A stretch of 64,000 nucleotides of DNA, from assembly GCA_004764695.1 (NCBI GenBank), contig SMSO01000014.1:2183148-2247147 (forward strand), given 5' to 3'. The position numbers were made by a program, and so were the translations under genes. The notes beneath the pieces are model-generated. The model was not told the origin of the DNA. It saw nothing but the letters and a program-made list of their open reading frames with translations, and ran no database searches. This DNA is from Schizochytrium sp. TIO01 (Eukaryota > Sar > Bigyra > Thraustochytrida > Thraustochytriidae). Below are positions 42,501 through 51,520 of this stretch, piece by piece; the first letter of the stretch is position 1, and every line of letters begins with the position of its first letter.

Positions 42501-42596
42501 CATCGAAAGCGGCAATATTTCATGTGCTGAAGCTCTCTCGTTTACTACATGAGATCTTCTTTGCCGTGCTTTGCGAACAGCATCACTAACCCACAT
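39501..42596 (-). CDS. Four-TM protein with tandem Sec14/CRAL-TRIO-like domains
   Basis: The frame is open from a TTG at 42608, but the first ATG is at 42594-42596, giving 1031 aa. Four hydrophobic segments lie at ~40-62, 75-98, 190-214 and 243-265, with Ser/charged loops between. A first Sec14-like unit follows at ~325-545. It has ILQLLRTNRGD and LLTWRRKRG (CRAL-TRIO N-like), a long α/β region, and IPVELGGRLCFG where Sec14 proteins have a PxxYGG-type end. A second, more divergent unit at ~650-920 has LLRFVRKYMS, YDAAHGQILAFHAEGG and VPKSLSGN. The tail is basic. Sec14 domains carry phosphoinositides, phosphatidylcholine or other lipids between membranes. Anchoring two of them behind four TM helices is a combination I do not recognise. 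Lipid exchange at a membrane contact site is a reasonable guess. Confidence is high for a real gene and moderate for the domains. Confidence 0.8.
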   Translation of the reverse strand: MWVSDAVRKARQRRSHVVNERASAHEILPLSMQNRRTGRRELLQTLFIIGAELIDNTLDIANFISFMREPSMSDNTVYRILYILCTIGVSTFSLFVLLKHIQHANTIRGEIYVGIQVAKGRKSRMQRSRSKEVVPSEWSEDLEWADNASSSEFGVFKTMSTNSLNEPFEAEPSQHKVVELELERLQRRQTRARLIVIGAFAEDLTTFLFALYRVFFTTYIVNEVYIDCLDVQVIDGDSFPIKCTSHQLILAILQLTGSLFLFAFKSSFVRDYQLLQSLTNDLKQELERDSTQDSSILDLYKDGQVSNTEINKVVQIRKICRFPGHNTRFGSDWLILQLLRTNRGDQIAAAQSLQALLTWRRKRGASGIKRQLLTNDMAWDDIPNLSKVNSVLPYVDAYKIDEQNNQLVQYAYIGGRADYDCLLHLVQKEDLLTCFIYVVERALLLLENISNRTGRLHELTILCDARGNPDQEGLELFLRVFCNICEVLGQYPIRPKLILWQPGTELTELARSFPHAHCVTSKKMLGILLSPDCIPVELGGRLCFGNQSTVLSQVDPWQLRQCHFLPLSKGLGHTEIDLHFYHDVTESEANAVLALRRLISVVDQQERHGEPLPVPNSSRQIDLALLTRQASDREISLLTLRKRFKAFHSDGGALYLVSSEIASHLMLLRFVRKYMSLSELKQYEDSQNLRFDVSLRSCGPSGILAAAIGYVDMLLMRHKLKLDDLNARIKKEKIPLAKADANILRISEAAHFEPLMGYDAAHGQILAFHAEGGVRSSDVAGLSHDEIFRTCATIFEYWLILIQSLSSQEERVVSVRDISHLSSLWQGLASSWRVFHQSMQELCVRYPSCVKSDQITIVQKVWPSTVNMIRRVTSYVQSTSSWTKPAKPRLMVSLCDRVEALNWVDLAQVPKSLSGNSTRSDMLNSSFGEVLAVYTTSIQRYKKIWPSPENLQVSSHILSEIPGKAMDGNSALVLRDSTKLYMPLKLPRFYTDTHIRKMKQTQEQSPLALLLKGHTLQTIAHHASTRERTPE

Positions 42597-44261
42597 TCTA
42601 GCATGCAAACAAGGACTCTGTCAGCTTGCAATTTACCAGTCCACCTAAGTAGGTTTGGCTGATACATCCAACGATCTTCGTTGACGATTTGCAGTTGCCT
42701 AGCTGATAATTTGTTCAGACTTAATTATTATGACGTTAGTAGGAAGTGTGTGCTTCGTGGAGGGGGGGGGGGTTATAAATGATGAAATAGAGAAAGGATC
42801 GCACTTTAATGCAGGGTGACAGGTACTCCCACTGGAATACTTATTACCTTCGATAATTACTTTTGGATCTTGCTAGTGCTTGAAAGTAAACGAAGTACAG
42901 GCGAAATTAACATTAGTTGTGCACAAGGAAGCTTCCGCCTAAACCAGATCAGCAGTAGCCGCCGGAAAACCCTGCGAGAGGCGTTTAAGACAAGCATGCA
43001 GCTGAACACTAATTCACTATCTATGCGGTTTCAAACAAATCGTGGGTTGAGTCTCTTCTGTGGCTATTAAAGCTAAACCAGATATATGGCAATAATTACT
43101 AACGATCTATTTTAGAACAAGTTTGGTAGTAAGAGCCGTTACTATGAGAAACTAGTAGTACAAACATTGATTTGTTTATCTTCAGAAATAAAAGGAATAT
43201 ACAAAAGGAAAATGAAGAACCCTTCTATTTCAAAGATACAAGCGTACAATCCGGAACATGAAAAACTTCGAATGTTCTACCGGCGGTTTAATTTCGAACG
43301 CTTGAACTGTACATGCATACTATATTGCTTCGAGAGGGTGTGCTTTGCTTGTTACTATTTTTAAAACTCCAGTACTAAATATGAAAATAAAATAAAATTA
43401 AAATTAATTTATCCAGAGAACCAGCGGCGAGAGTGTACTGAAAGGTGCAGGGGAGATAGTATTGCAGCGACACCCTTCTGCCATTTACTGCCATTAAGTG
43501 TAGAGTGTGGGAATCATAAGCGCTATTAAAGGTTATTAACTTTCAAGCACAAATTTTATTTATTTATTTTCCGTAAGCCAGACTTTCAATTATCAGAAGG
43601 TTAAGTTACCAAATGTTGCAACTTGAATGAAGTGAAACACAACTGTCGAGGTCTATGTCCAATCTACGTTTATTTTCGCTCTGTACCCTAGGTTTGTGGC
43701 CTCAACAAAATGTACGTACCAATTTTCTAAGCAACGTCGTGTCGAACGGGTCGTCTAAGTTAATGGCACGGAAATGTGAATATGTGAAGTTAATTTTATC
43801 TGTCTGAGTAACACAAAGTGATCACCTTTCTTCGCATCTTCCCAAACAAAGCATTGTTTCGCAAAGTATCCAAGAAGTAAATATAATAAAAACGTATATG
43901 AAGAGGCTGAACATGAATTGATGGCAATCTGGGAACAGGCTTAGTATCATTTGTATCATCACTTAACAACTTTTTTGATTGAAATAAATTGCATTATCGG
44001 GCGGTAGTAGAAGCGCCACGAAGGCGAGTCATCGCTTGATGCGTGTTTCGTGTTTGTATGAAAGAGGGGTCTCTAGGAGGTATAAGTATGTAAGTATGTA
44101 TGTATGTGTATGTATGTATGAATTGTGTAAAAGACGCGTCTATGTAGAAAAGATCGTGACCTTGACATGATCTCTAGAAGCTAAAAATCTGCTTGTGCGC
44201 TTGCAGCAGGTGTGGGCTTACGTAGGCTCGAAGGGGTTGAAAAAGTTGGGGATGCAGAGCT
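42597..44261. other. Intergenic region with G11 run and (GTAT)n
   Basis: Contains an 11-G run at 42762-42772, about 170 bp upstream of the Sec14-like gene, and a GTAT-type repeat at about 44088-44122 in the 3' region of the Pumilio gene. No coding signal was seen. Confidence 0.5.
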
Positions 44262-47066
44262 TTAGTTATCATGCTGTACTGAGCGGCCGTCGTTGCTGGA
44301 GCTGCCTTGACCACGACCACCACTGCCAGTGCCAGTGTTGTTGCGGCGACCACGACGAGAACCTCCAGATTTGGAGTTAAGCTCGAGACGGTTAAGAATA
44401 TGACGTCCATAGGTAAGACGCTTGAGCGTGCCCGCATTACGCTGAATGATAGTAACGATCTGCTCACGCTGATCGGGCTCTGCAACCTCCAACGCCTTTT
44501 GAATGACATAGTTGGCAAACTGGTCAGTCATCATCACCTCAAGGAGGGTCTTGGACTGGCTGCCCCCTGCAGCGGTTCCAGCGCCAGAACGGGTTGATTT
44601 AGCGTTGCTACCGGAGCGGTCGACTTCAAGCATTTTAGCAATCAGGTTGCGACGTTCCGCCTTATTTCCCGACTCAAGGCAACGCTCAACAACATTACTG
44701 GAGAACTTGTGTTGCGAGAAGCGAAGCAGGTTAAGTTTGACAATTTCAATCAATTCTGCGCGATGGCGGCTGAGGCAGCCGTCTTGGCCGTTCGGGCTGC
44801 CGTGCTGGATGATGTGCTGGGTCACGTAGTTGCCAAAGGAGTCCTGAATAAGGACTTCCACATTAGCCATGATCTCCGCCAGGAGAGGCTCGAGGCGGTC
44901 GTCCTCAGCGTTCTCCATAGCACGTTGGGCAACGCGACAAGCATAAGACTGGGTAGAGAGCTGCACCATGTTGCCCTTAAAGGCATCAAAAATAAAGTCG
45001 ATGCGCGACAGAGGGCGTACGCATTCGAGGAGTTTCTGAAGCACATGGTTTGCATTGTTGGAGCACGCACAACTAATGACATGTCCATCAAGCTCGTGCA
45101 GGAGCTTGTCCTGATATTCAACTGAGTACAACGTGGCACCCGGATCTCCGGGTTTGAGCGAGCGTGCCACTTCCTCGCCCTGTTCGCTGAAGATGCATTC
45201 AATCATCTTTTGGATTACACGGCAAGAGTAGCTGCCGTTGCTGTGGTCCACCATGTGGCCCTCAATAGCAACCTTGACAAGCTGCTCTTGCTGAGCTGGG
45301 GTGCTCGCGCCGTGCGTAAGAAGTTTCTGAATGGTGTAGTTTCCAAAGACATCGGCACATAAGCGACGAGCATGCGGCAGGATTTCTGCAACAAGGTTTT
45401 CCTTGTCTTCTGCTGAGACACTTGGGGAGTCCAGCTGCGTTTGCAGAAATCGACTTCCGTGTTGGTCCTTGGCGAACTCCACAACCTGACCTCGGATCGA
45501 TCGCAGTCCCCATTCCACGTCGGCAATAGGCGGTGTAGATTTCTTGTCGCGTTTAGGTCCGTTTGCAGGTCCTCGAGCACTACCAGCGTTGCTTTGAGCC
45601 TGTTGGCCTCGGACGTTGGCATCCTTGTGCCTTCCAGCACCGCTGCCACCGCTACCGTTGCGCGGGGATACTCCAACTTTGTTGTGCAGCTTCTCCAAGA
45701 GGTTGCACGGCGTGCCGTTGTCGTTCCCATTTCCTGCAGCGCCAGTCGCAGCATTTCTGGACTCCGCTGCAGTATCAACCTCAAGCTTGGCAGGACCCTT
45801 GCGGTCCTCATTTCCGCGAGTAGATTTTGGAGAGGGTGCCGCACTCGGTGCAGATCCTACTGAGTTGGTTGACGAAAGGTATCTTGCGCTACTCTGACCC
45901 GCTGGAGGTGACTGCGCAGCAGACGGCGGCAGTTGTGCGATCGAGGGCATCGCAAGTGTTGGCGACATCATTTCCGTCGGCATCATTCCTGGACTTGGCT
46001 GCGAGAATCCCGCTGCCGCGTAATATTGCGCTTGAGGAGCGTACGCGTACATTGCATAGCCTGAAGGTCCAAACGCCGGTGAGTACTGCACCATCGTCGG
46101 CATAGCTTGCTGCATATGAGCATGATGCTGGAATGCATTCTGGATATCCTCCATATGCCGCAGGTTATGCGTTTGCGGCGCATATGCGTTCTCACCCATG
46201 TCTTGATTAAGTTGCAGTGAAGGCATCATAAGCGGCGGTGGCAATTCCTGGTTTTGTTGGTTTTGCCTTTGATTAGCATCATTCTGACCTGAGGCATTCT
46301 TATTCTGTTTTCCATTATTGGCGTGTTTCTCTGCAGCTTGTTGTTGCTGGCGATAGAATTGCTGAAATTGCATCGACGTGGTCGGGGGTGTGCCCAAAAG
46401 CGACTGCGGAAGAAGTGGATGTAGAAACGGGGAAGGCCCAGGGCTTGGGGCAGGCGGTTCAGATCCATCGAGTTGTTGAGGTCTCGGGTAAAAGTCGAAG
46501 TGTGTTCCTGCCGAAGAACTGGCTTGCATCAGAGGCGTCGCAGGAAAAGGGCTCAACGAAGCAGGACCGAGGTACGGGCTTGGGGCGGCTTGCATAAACT
46601 GTCCTGGAAAGAGACCTGGGCTCGGGGGATGAGTCATGCCCATCATACCCAAGTTCACCGGGTGGAGGCCCGGCGAGGGCATGTACTGGTACATCTGAGC
46701 AGCGCTTGCCTGGTACCCTGGAATCCCATATGAGTACTGGGCTTGCTGAGCATAGTGCTTCATGTGCATGTCCTCAGTTGCATTGTTACTGTTGGTAGTA
46801 GTATTGTTTGAGGAAGAAGCCGAGCCATTCGAGGATTGTTGTTGTTGCTGTTGTTGCTGAGCAACAGCAAGAGCTTGGCCGACAGCAGGTTGCTGTTGGC
46901 TAGAGGAAGAGCCACCACCGACAGCGGCAGCAGCAGCGGACTCGCCGAGGCCGCGGCCCCCGCCAGTTACTGAGCGAGACCCTGAGCGGTCAGCGCCGAG
47001 GTAGTCATTGCCGCTTTGAGAGGTGCCGTTGGCAACTCCGGCGGAAGTTGAGCTTGGACCAGCCAT
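44262..47066 (-). CDS. PUM: Pumilio/PUF-family RNA-binding protein
   Basis: The protein is 934 aa, single-exon, with ATG at 47064-47066. Residues 1-510 are low-complexity: poly-Q (~70-80), Pro/Gly/Ser/Met-rich, Tyr/Gln-rich. These are typical of Pumilio N-termini and likely to drive condensates. The PUM homology domain spans ~513-899 with eight repeats. The base-contacting triads read SxxR-Q (repeat 1), NYxxQ (2), CRxxQ (3), NHxxQ (4), CRxxQ (5), NYxxQ (6), SNxxE (7) and NYxxQ (8). This is the canonical code for UGUAUAUA-like (UGUANAUA) sites in mRNA 3' UTRs. Repeat 3-4 carries a ~20-residue insertion, and a Gly/Ser-rich insertion precedes repeat 8. The C-terminus is Arg/Gly-rich. It acts as a cytoplasmic repressor or decay factor in other eukaryotes. 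Confidence 0.96.
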   Translation of the reverse strand: MAGPSSTSAGVANGTSQSGNDYLGADRSGSRSVTGGGRGLGESAAAAAVGGGSSSSQQQPAVGQALAVAQQQQQQQQSSNGSASSSNNTTTNSNNATEDMHMKHYAQQAQYSYGIPGYQASAAQMYQYMPSPGLHPVNLGMMGMTHPPSPGLFPGQFMQAAPSPYLGPASLSPFPATPLMQASSSAGTHFDFYPRPQQLDGSEPPAPSPGPSPFLHPLLPQSLLGTPPTTSMQFQQFYRQQQQAAEKHANNGKQNKNASGQNDANQRQNQQNQELPPPLMMPSLQLNQDMGENAYAPQTHNLRHMEDIQNAFQHHAHMQQAMPTMVQYSPAFGPSGYAMYAYAPQAQYYAAAGFSQPSPGMMPTEMMSPTLAMPSIAQLPPSAAQSPPAGQSSARYLSSTNSVGSAPSAAPSPKSTRGNEDRKGPAKLEVDTAAESRNAATGAAGNGNDNGTPCNLLEKLHNKVGVSPRNGSGGSGAGRHKDANVRGQQAQSNAGSARGPANGPKRDKKSTPPIADVEWGLRSIRGQVVEFAKDQHGSRFLQTQLDSPSVSAEDKENLVAEILPHARRLCADVFGNYTIQKLLTHGASTPAQQEQLVKVAIEGHMVDHSNGSYSCRVIQKMIECIFSEQGEEVARSLKPGDPGATLYSVEYQDKLLHELDGHVISCACSNNANHVLQKLLECVRPLSRIDFIFDAFKGNMVQLSTQSYACRVAQRAMENAEDDRLEPLLAEIMANVEVLIQDSFGNYVTQHIIQHGSPNGQDGCLSRHRAELIEIVKLNLLRFSQHKFSSNVVERCLESGNKAERRNLIAKMLEVDRSGSNAKSTRSGAGTAAGGSQSKTLLEVMMTDQFANYVIQKALEVAEPDQREQIVTIIQRNAGTLKRLTYGRHILNRLELNSKSGGSRRGRRNNTGTGSGGRGQGSSSNDGRSVQHDN

Positions 47067-49764
47067 GAAAGAGTCCGGTGAAGTCGACTTTGACTGAGTT
47101 GATTGGGTCGGGTCTAGGGATGGATACAGGAGACTGTTTCCTTTCTTGCGTTATTGTTGATGCTGTAAAGGGTTTGTGCGGATGCCTCTATAGAAGTGCT
47201 GCCGCAAACACCTTATTTACACCTAGAGAGATATGAACAGAAGAGCTTTGCCCACAGAAGTTGGTCCAGCTAACAGCGCTCTTTCAAAGTTCTCGCGATC
47301 CACAGTCTTTGTACAAAAACACAAGCTTGCAACCTAGCCAGCTCGTTTCTTAAGTAGAAAAGTACGTAGCCTTTTTGTCTCTTCAAACTGAGTTGAATCC
47401 AAGGTGCAATAAAATAGAATTTGTCGCACGTGCGAATGTTTATCTATGTACGAATGAGTCAACGAAAGTATAATGTAGTATGTATAAATGCACGTCTCTG
47501 ATTGCGTAGAGTCTGTGTGGGTGAAAGACTGCACTCAAGACTGCACAAGAAAGAATGTATGTGTCAAAGGCAGGACCAAAGGCCAGCCAAAAGAGTCTTA
47601 ATCACAACAAATAAGTTGTACTCGACGTCTTGCGAGACTGCTTGTTTGGCTAATCTCAACAAAGCTCTACAGTGCTGAGGAGGCTGACTCAACCAAGTAG
47701 AGGTGCTTTGCAATACTGTCGATTGGTTTCCAGCCTCAATGCAAGCACGCAGGTTATGAGCGTGCGCAACGAGGCAACCTTGCCCTTGCTTTGTCCAATA
47801 TGAACAAATCAATCTACACCACTGACTGGATGGATGGACTTGCAGCAGAATGCGAATGGACTCGGGTCACTCCTACAGAGGAGCAAACCGCTCTGTTGCA
47901 GGCTTGCTGTTGGCGAGTCCAACGACCGCACGAAGCAAGCGCTGCGCTGCGAACCGGAGACTCTCCGGTTGCCTGACTACTGGCCTGCTCGCGGGACTGC
48001 TGCTACTCCACGACCGACTGGTGCTCACCCAATCACTTCATTCATTCATTTATTCATTCATTCACATTCATTTACTTTGCTTTTATTTATCACTCGTCAT
48101 TCATTCTTTTACAACCTTATAAAACACATACTATATCACCCATTTAATTTACATCCATTGTTCTTAATACTCTTTAAAGCATGTGCTTTCAGACAATTGA
48201 TTGGAGTTCTTCGCTCCCTATTAGCAAATAGTGAATGTATAGGCCTGGAGAAGGGTAAACGACTGCCTATCCAGTGCTACCAGAGATTTAGGTACCTATA
48301 CCTATGTAGCGGAGTGCCAAAAACCAATGGAATGCCATTCGTCGGGCAGGTAAGACTTTGTACTAAAAAAAAATAAAAAACGAGACACAGACAAAGTCAT
48401 CTTGGTCCTGATAATTGACGCAACATACTGCTGAAGCTGCTTAAGTGATGATGATGCAGACAGACCCTTCCTAGGAAGAGCTTCTATTAGGCACATTAAC
48501 CACAGCAGGTCTCCAGTTATTTATTGAAAACGCAAAATCCTGTTCTGATGATGTCGTGGTTTTTACATACTTTACAGGTATCTGAGTAGCTAGTTACTTT
48601 AGCCACCCACATCACAGTTATTACTACCTCTGCTAATGCTAGAACGAGTTTGCAAGACCTACATCTTAGTCCATCAAAGAGACTACACATCTCGCATTAT
48701 TGGTGTCTCCAGAGTCGGGAGCTGTGATACATTGGAGAGGACCAAGTCGAAGTTGTGGTCGGTTCAGCTGCCAAGATTGATTCCTCCACTCCTTTTTCCA
48801 ACACTTCATTCGCTCGTTGATCCTTTGTAATTTCTTCCTCTCACCAGCAGCCAGCCACCCAGCCAGCCACGAAACGAAGTACTACAATCAGGTAACCACG
48901 CAATTGAAGCATCGAGCACGTAACGTGAAGCAAGTTCGAGCATCCAATCTAAAGCGCATATAAATCACAAACTTCATCAAACTAAGCCGGCATTTACTTG
49001 CCTATTTTACTCCATTTAAAGATGCAATCGACACCACAACTTCCTGCCTCCTCGTAAACCAGCAATATCATCTGCTTCTACCAACCGCTATCCATTCGCT
49101 ACGCTTGCTCCAGCGGGACTACCTATGACATTGGCGCGCTCCTGCTTAGCCCCGAATGGGTCATTTGTGTGGCTCCCTCATTCACGGCGCCGCCACCATT
49201 CATGCGAACCAGGGGGCCTTTCAGTCACTTGCACAACGCAAAGCTGATTTGGGTCCGTGCGCGGTGTCTGGTTTCATTGAGGATCGCACCACCCATGGCG
49301 AACTATGGGACCACGGGGTTGCGCAAGAGAGCGAGCGGCGCGCGGCGGCGGCAAAGCACGATTGACGGGGGCAGTCAAGCCAGGTCGTGGACACCAGGAG
49401 GCCGTGCAAGCTGCGAGAAGATTGTGTAAGTGAAATAGTGGCTTCATAGGGGAATCTCACATAGTTTTACCTGCTGAGTGTAGGCTGGGGACGAGGTTCA
49501 CCAAAGATACGGGAGGTCCTCTGCTGCTGGCTTGTAAGATTGATATACCAGTAGAGAGAAAACTACTAGTTAGGGTCTATATACTAGTAGCCCAACGGCG
49601 GCTCTCTTGAGTGAATTCTTCGGCAAAGGATGGAAAGACATTGCGCGGCAAAAGCGCTGCGAAGAGACTAAGCAAATCTCGAATTGCCCAGACCTGGGTG
49701 GAGGGATAGTTCGAGTAAACTGACTATTTAGTGGGTGATCTTAAATTGACAGAGATACTGGAAA
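47067..49764. other. Divergent intergenic region between Pumilio and HDAC genes
   Basis: 2.7 kb holding two promoters. It has an (ATTC)n-type tract at about 48036-48070 and a TAGGTACCTATA motif at 48289-48300. Short ORFs lack protein character. Confidence 0.5.
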
Positions 49765-50955
49765 ATGTCGGGACTCAAGACTGGTTACGTGTTTGAGGAG
49801 CTGTATCTGTGGCACGAGCCAGGTTCAATCAGCTACGATATTTGGACACAGCCCGGAGAGCATTGGGAAGCAGCCGAAACCAAGCATCGTCTCCACTCTC
49901 TTCTCTCTGTGAGCGGTGCTCTTGATTCTACCAAGCGCATCAAGGCCCGTTCGGCAACTGATGAAGAGATTCTTTATTTCCATACCCCAGAGTACTTAGC
50001 TCGAGTAAAGGAGATTAGCGAGCGTGAGGTTGGTGGAAACACTGGTGAAATTGCCCGTATTGGTCCTAAGGGCTTCCGCATTGCCGCCCTCTCTTGTGGC
50101 GGTGTTCTTGCTGGAGTTGAGGCTATCAATGCTGGCGAAGTTCGTAATGCATACTGTCTCGTACGCCCTCCTGGTCACCACGCCGAACCGGACAAGGGGA
50201 TGGGCTTTTGCATTTTCAACAACGTCGTTATTGGCGCGAGGCACGCACAGAAACTTGGTCACCAGCGCGTAGCGGTGATTGATTTTGATGTACATCACGG
50301 GAACGGAACAGAAACCGCCTCACTTGGTGATGATGATTTTCTTTTCATCAGTCTTCATCAGGATAATAACTACCCTGTTGGCAGAGGTGACATCATCGAG
50401 GATGAACGTGGTCAAACAACAATTAATGTTCCACTCCCCCCGGGCTCTGGCACAGGTGCTTACTACTACGCCATGGAAAAGGTAGTTCTCCCTGCGCTTC
50501 GCAAATTCAAGCCGGACTTTGTTTTCGTTAGTGCTGGCTATGATGGTTCTTTCTGTGACCCTCTTGCTCGCATGATGTTGACAAGTGAGGCCTTCGGCAA
50601 CATGGCCAAGGATATTATCAAGGTCGCTGAAGAAACATGCAATGGACGTGTCTTGTTTGCTCATGAGGGTGGCTATTCTAAGGAATACAGTCCTTTCTGT
50701 GGGCTTGCTGTTGTTGAAGCGCTCACAGGCATCCAGGCTGATGCTATTGACAACTACCTGGATGACACTAATGCATGGGGTTACCAGTCGTTGCAGTCGT
50801 CTCAGCAAGCTGTCGTGGATCATCTAGCACGTATTCTTGGCTTTGAAGAACCCCTTTCCTCTGCTGAAGAGAGCACGCTCAATGAGATGCGTGCTCTTCT
50901 GGCGCGCGACGGTGTTGATGCTGCCAAGCTTCTGAGCCGTCTTCACGAAAAATAA
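49765..50955 (+). CDS. Class II histone deacetylase family protein, HDAH-like
   Basis: The protein is 396 aa, single-exon, with ATG in AAAATGTCG. It is almost entirely one arginase/deacetylase-fold domain. Catalytic features: tandem His in RPPGHHAEP (138-139), zinc ligands Asp175 and His177 in DFDVHHGNGT, Asp260 in SAGYDGS, and the transition-state Tyr304 in EGGYS. The start (GYVFEELYLWHEPGS), the DPLARMM block and the PFCGLAVVEALTG end are the pattern of bacterial histone-deacetylase-like amidohydrolases (HDAH) and the related eukaryotic class II enzymes. It therefore differs from class I Rpd3 enzymes. The substrate may be acetyl-lysine, acetylpolyamine or another amide. No nuclear signal or extra domain is seen. 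Catalytic residues are complete, so activity is expected. Confidence 0.93.
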   Translation: MSGLKTGYVFEELYLWHEPGSISYDIWTQPGEHWEAAETKHRLHSLLSVSGALDSTKRIKARSATDEEILYFHTPEYLARVKEISEREVGGNTGEIARIGPKGFRIAALSCGGVLAGVEAINAGEVRNAYCLVRPPGHHAEPDKGMGFCIFNNVVIGARHAQKLGHQRVAVIDFDVHHGNGTETASLGDDDFLFISLHQDNNYPVGRGDIIEDERGQTTINVPLPPGSGTGAYYYAMEKVVLPALRKFKPDFVFVSAGYDGSFCDPLARMMLTSEAFGNMAKDIIKVAEETCNGRVLFAHEGGYSKEYSPFCGLAVVEALTGIQADAIDNYLDDTNAWGYQSLQSSQQAVVDHLARILGFEEPLSSAEESTLNEMRALLARDGVDAAKLLSRLHEK

Positions 50956-51520
50956 AGAGGGCGTTTTCCCCTGAGATTTAGGGTTCATTCATTAAAGACC
51001 GCGGAGCAATTATCGAAAATTTGTACATCGACTCGCGAGTTAGTCTTCTTCTCCCTCTTCATCCCCACCTGCATAAAGAGCAGGTTAAGTCTTTAAATGT
51101 GCGTGAGGGAAAGTTGAATAAAACAAATGACCCATTTCTTTCTGTTCAATCTTTAAAGCAACTACAAACATTATAAATCATTTATGTTTTATTTCTATTT
51201 TATTCTTTCAAAAGATATCAGCGTCGAGAGACTGCTAGCTTTGATCAAATGAGTTGGTTATGAATAATTATGACATATTTGTATTCTCGATTTACAAACG
51301 AAATCATTTCAGTTTTGAAGCTGTGGTTTGGCATTGGCGCATCTATTTGCTGATCTTCATGGTCGCCATAATTGCGTTCCTTTTTGTTTTTGTTTGGGAA
51401 GAGAAAGCTTGAGTAATGCCATTTTTCAAAAGTTAATAAACCTAGCCTAATTACAATATTGCATAGATCGTCAGTATCATTTTAAACTCGTACTGTCTGT
51501 GCACGCTCAGCTGAGCCAGT
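50956..51520. other. Convergent intergenic spacer
   Basis: AATAAA at 51117-51122 is a candidate polyadenylation signal for the deacetylase gene. AT-rich, with no other feature. Confidence 0.45.
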
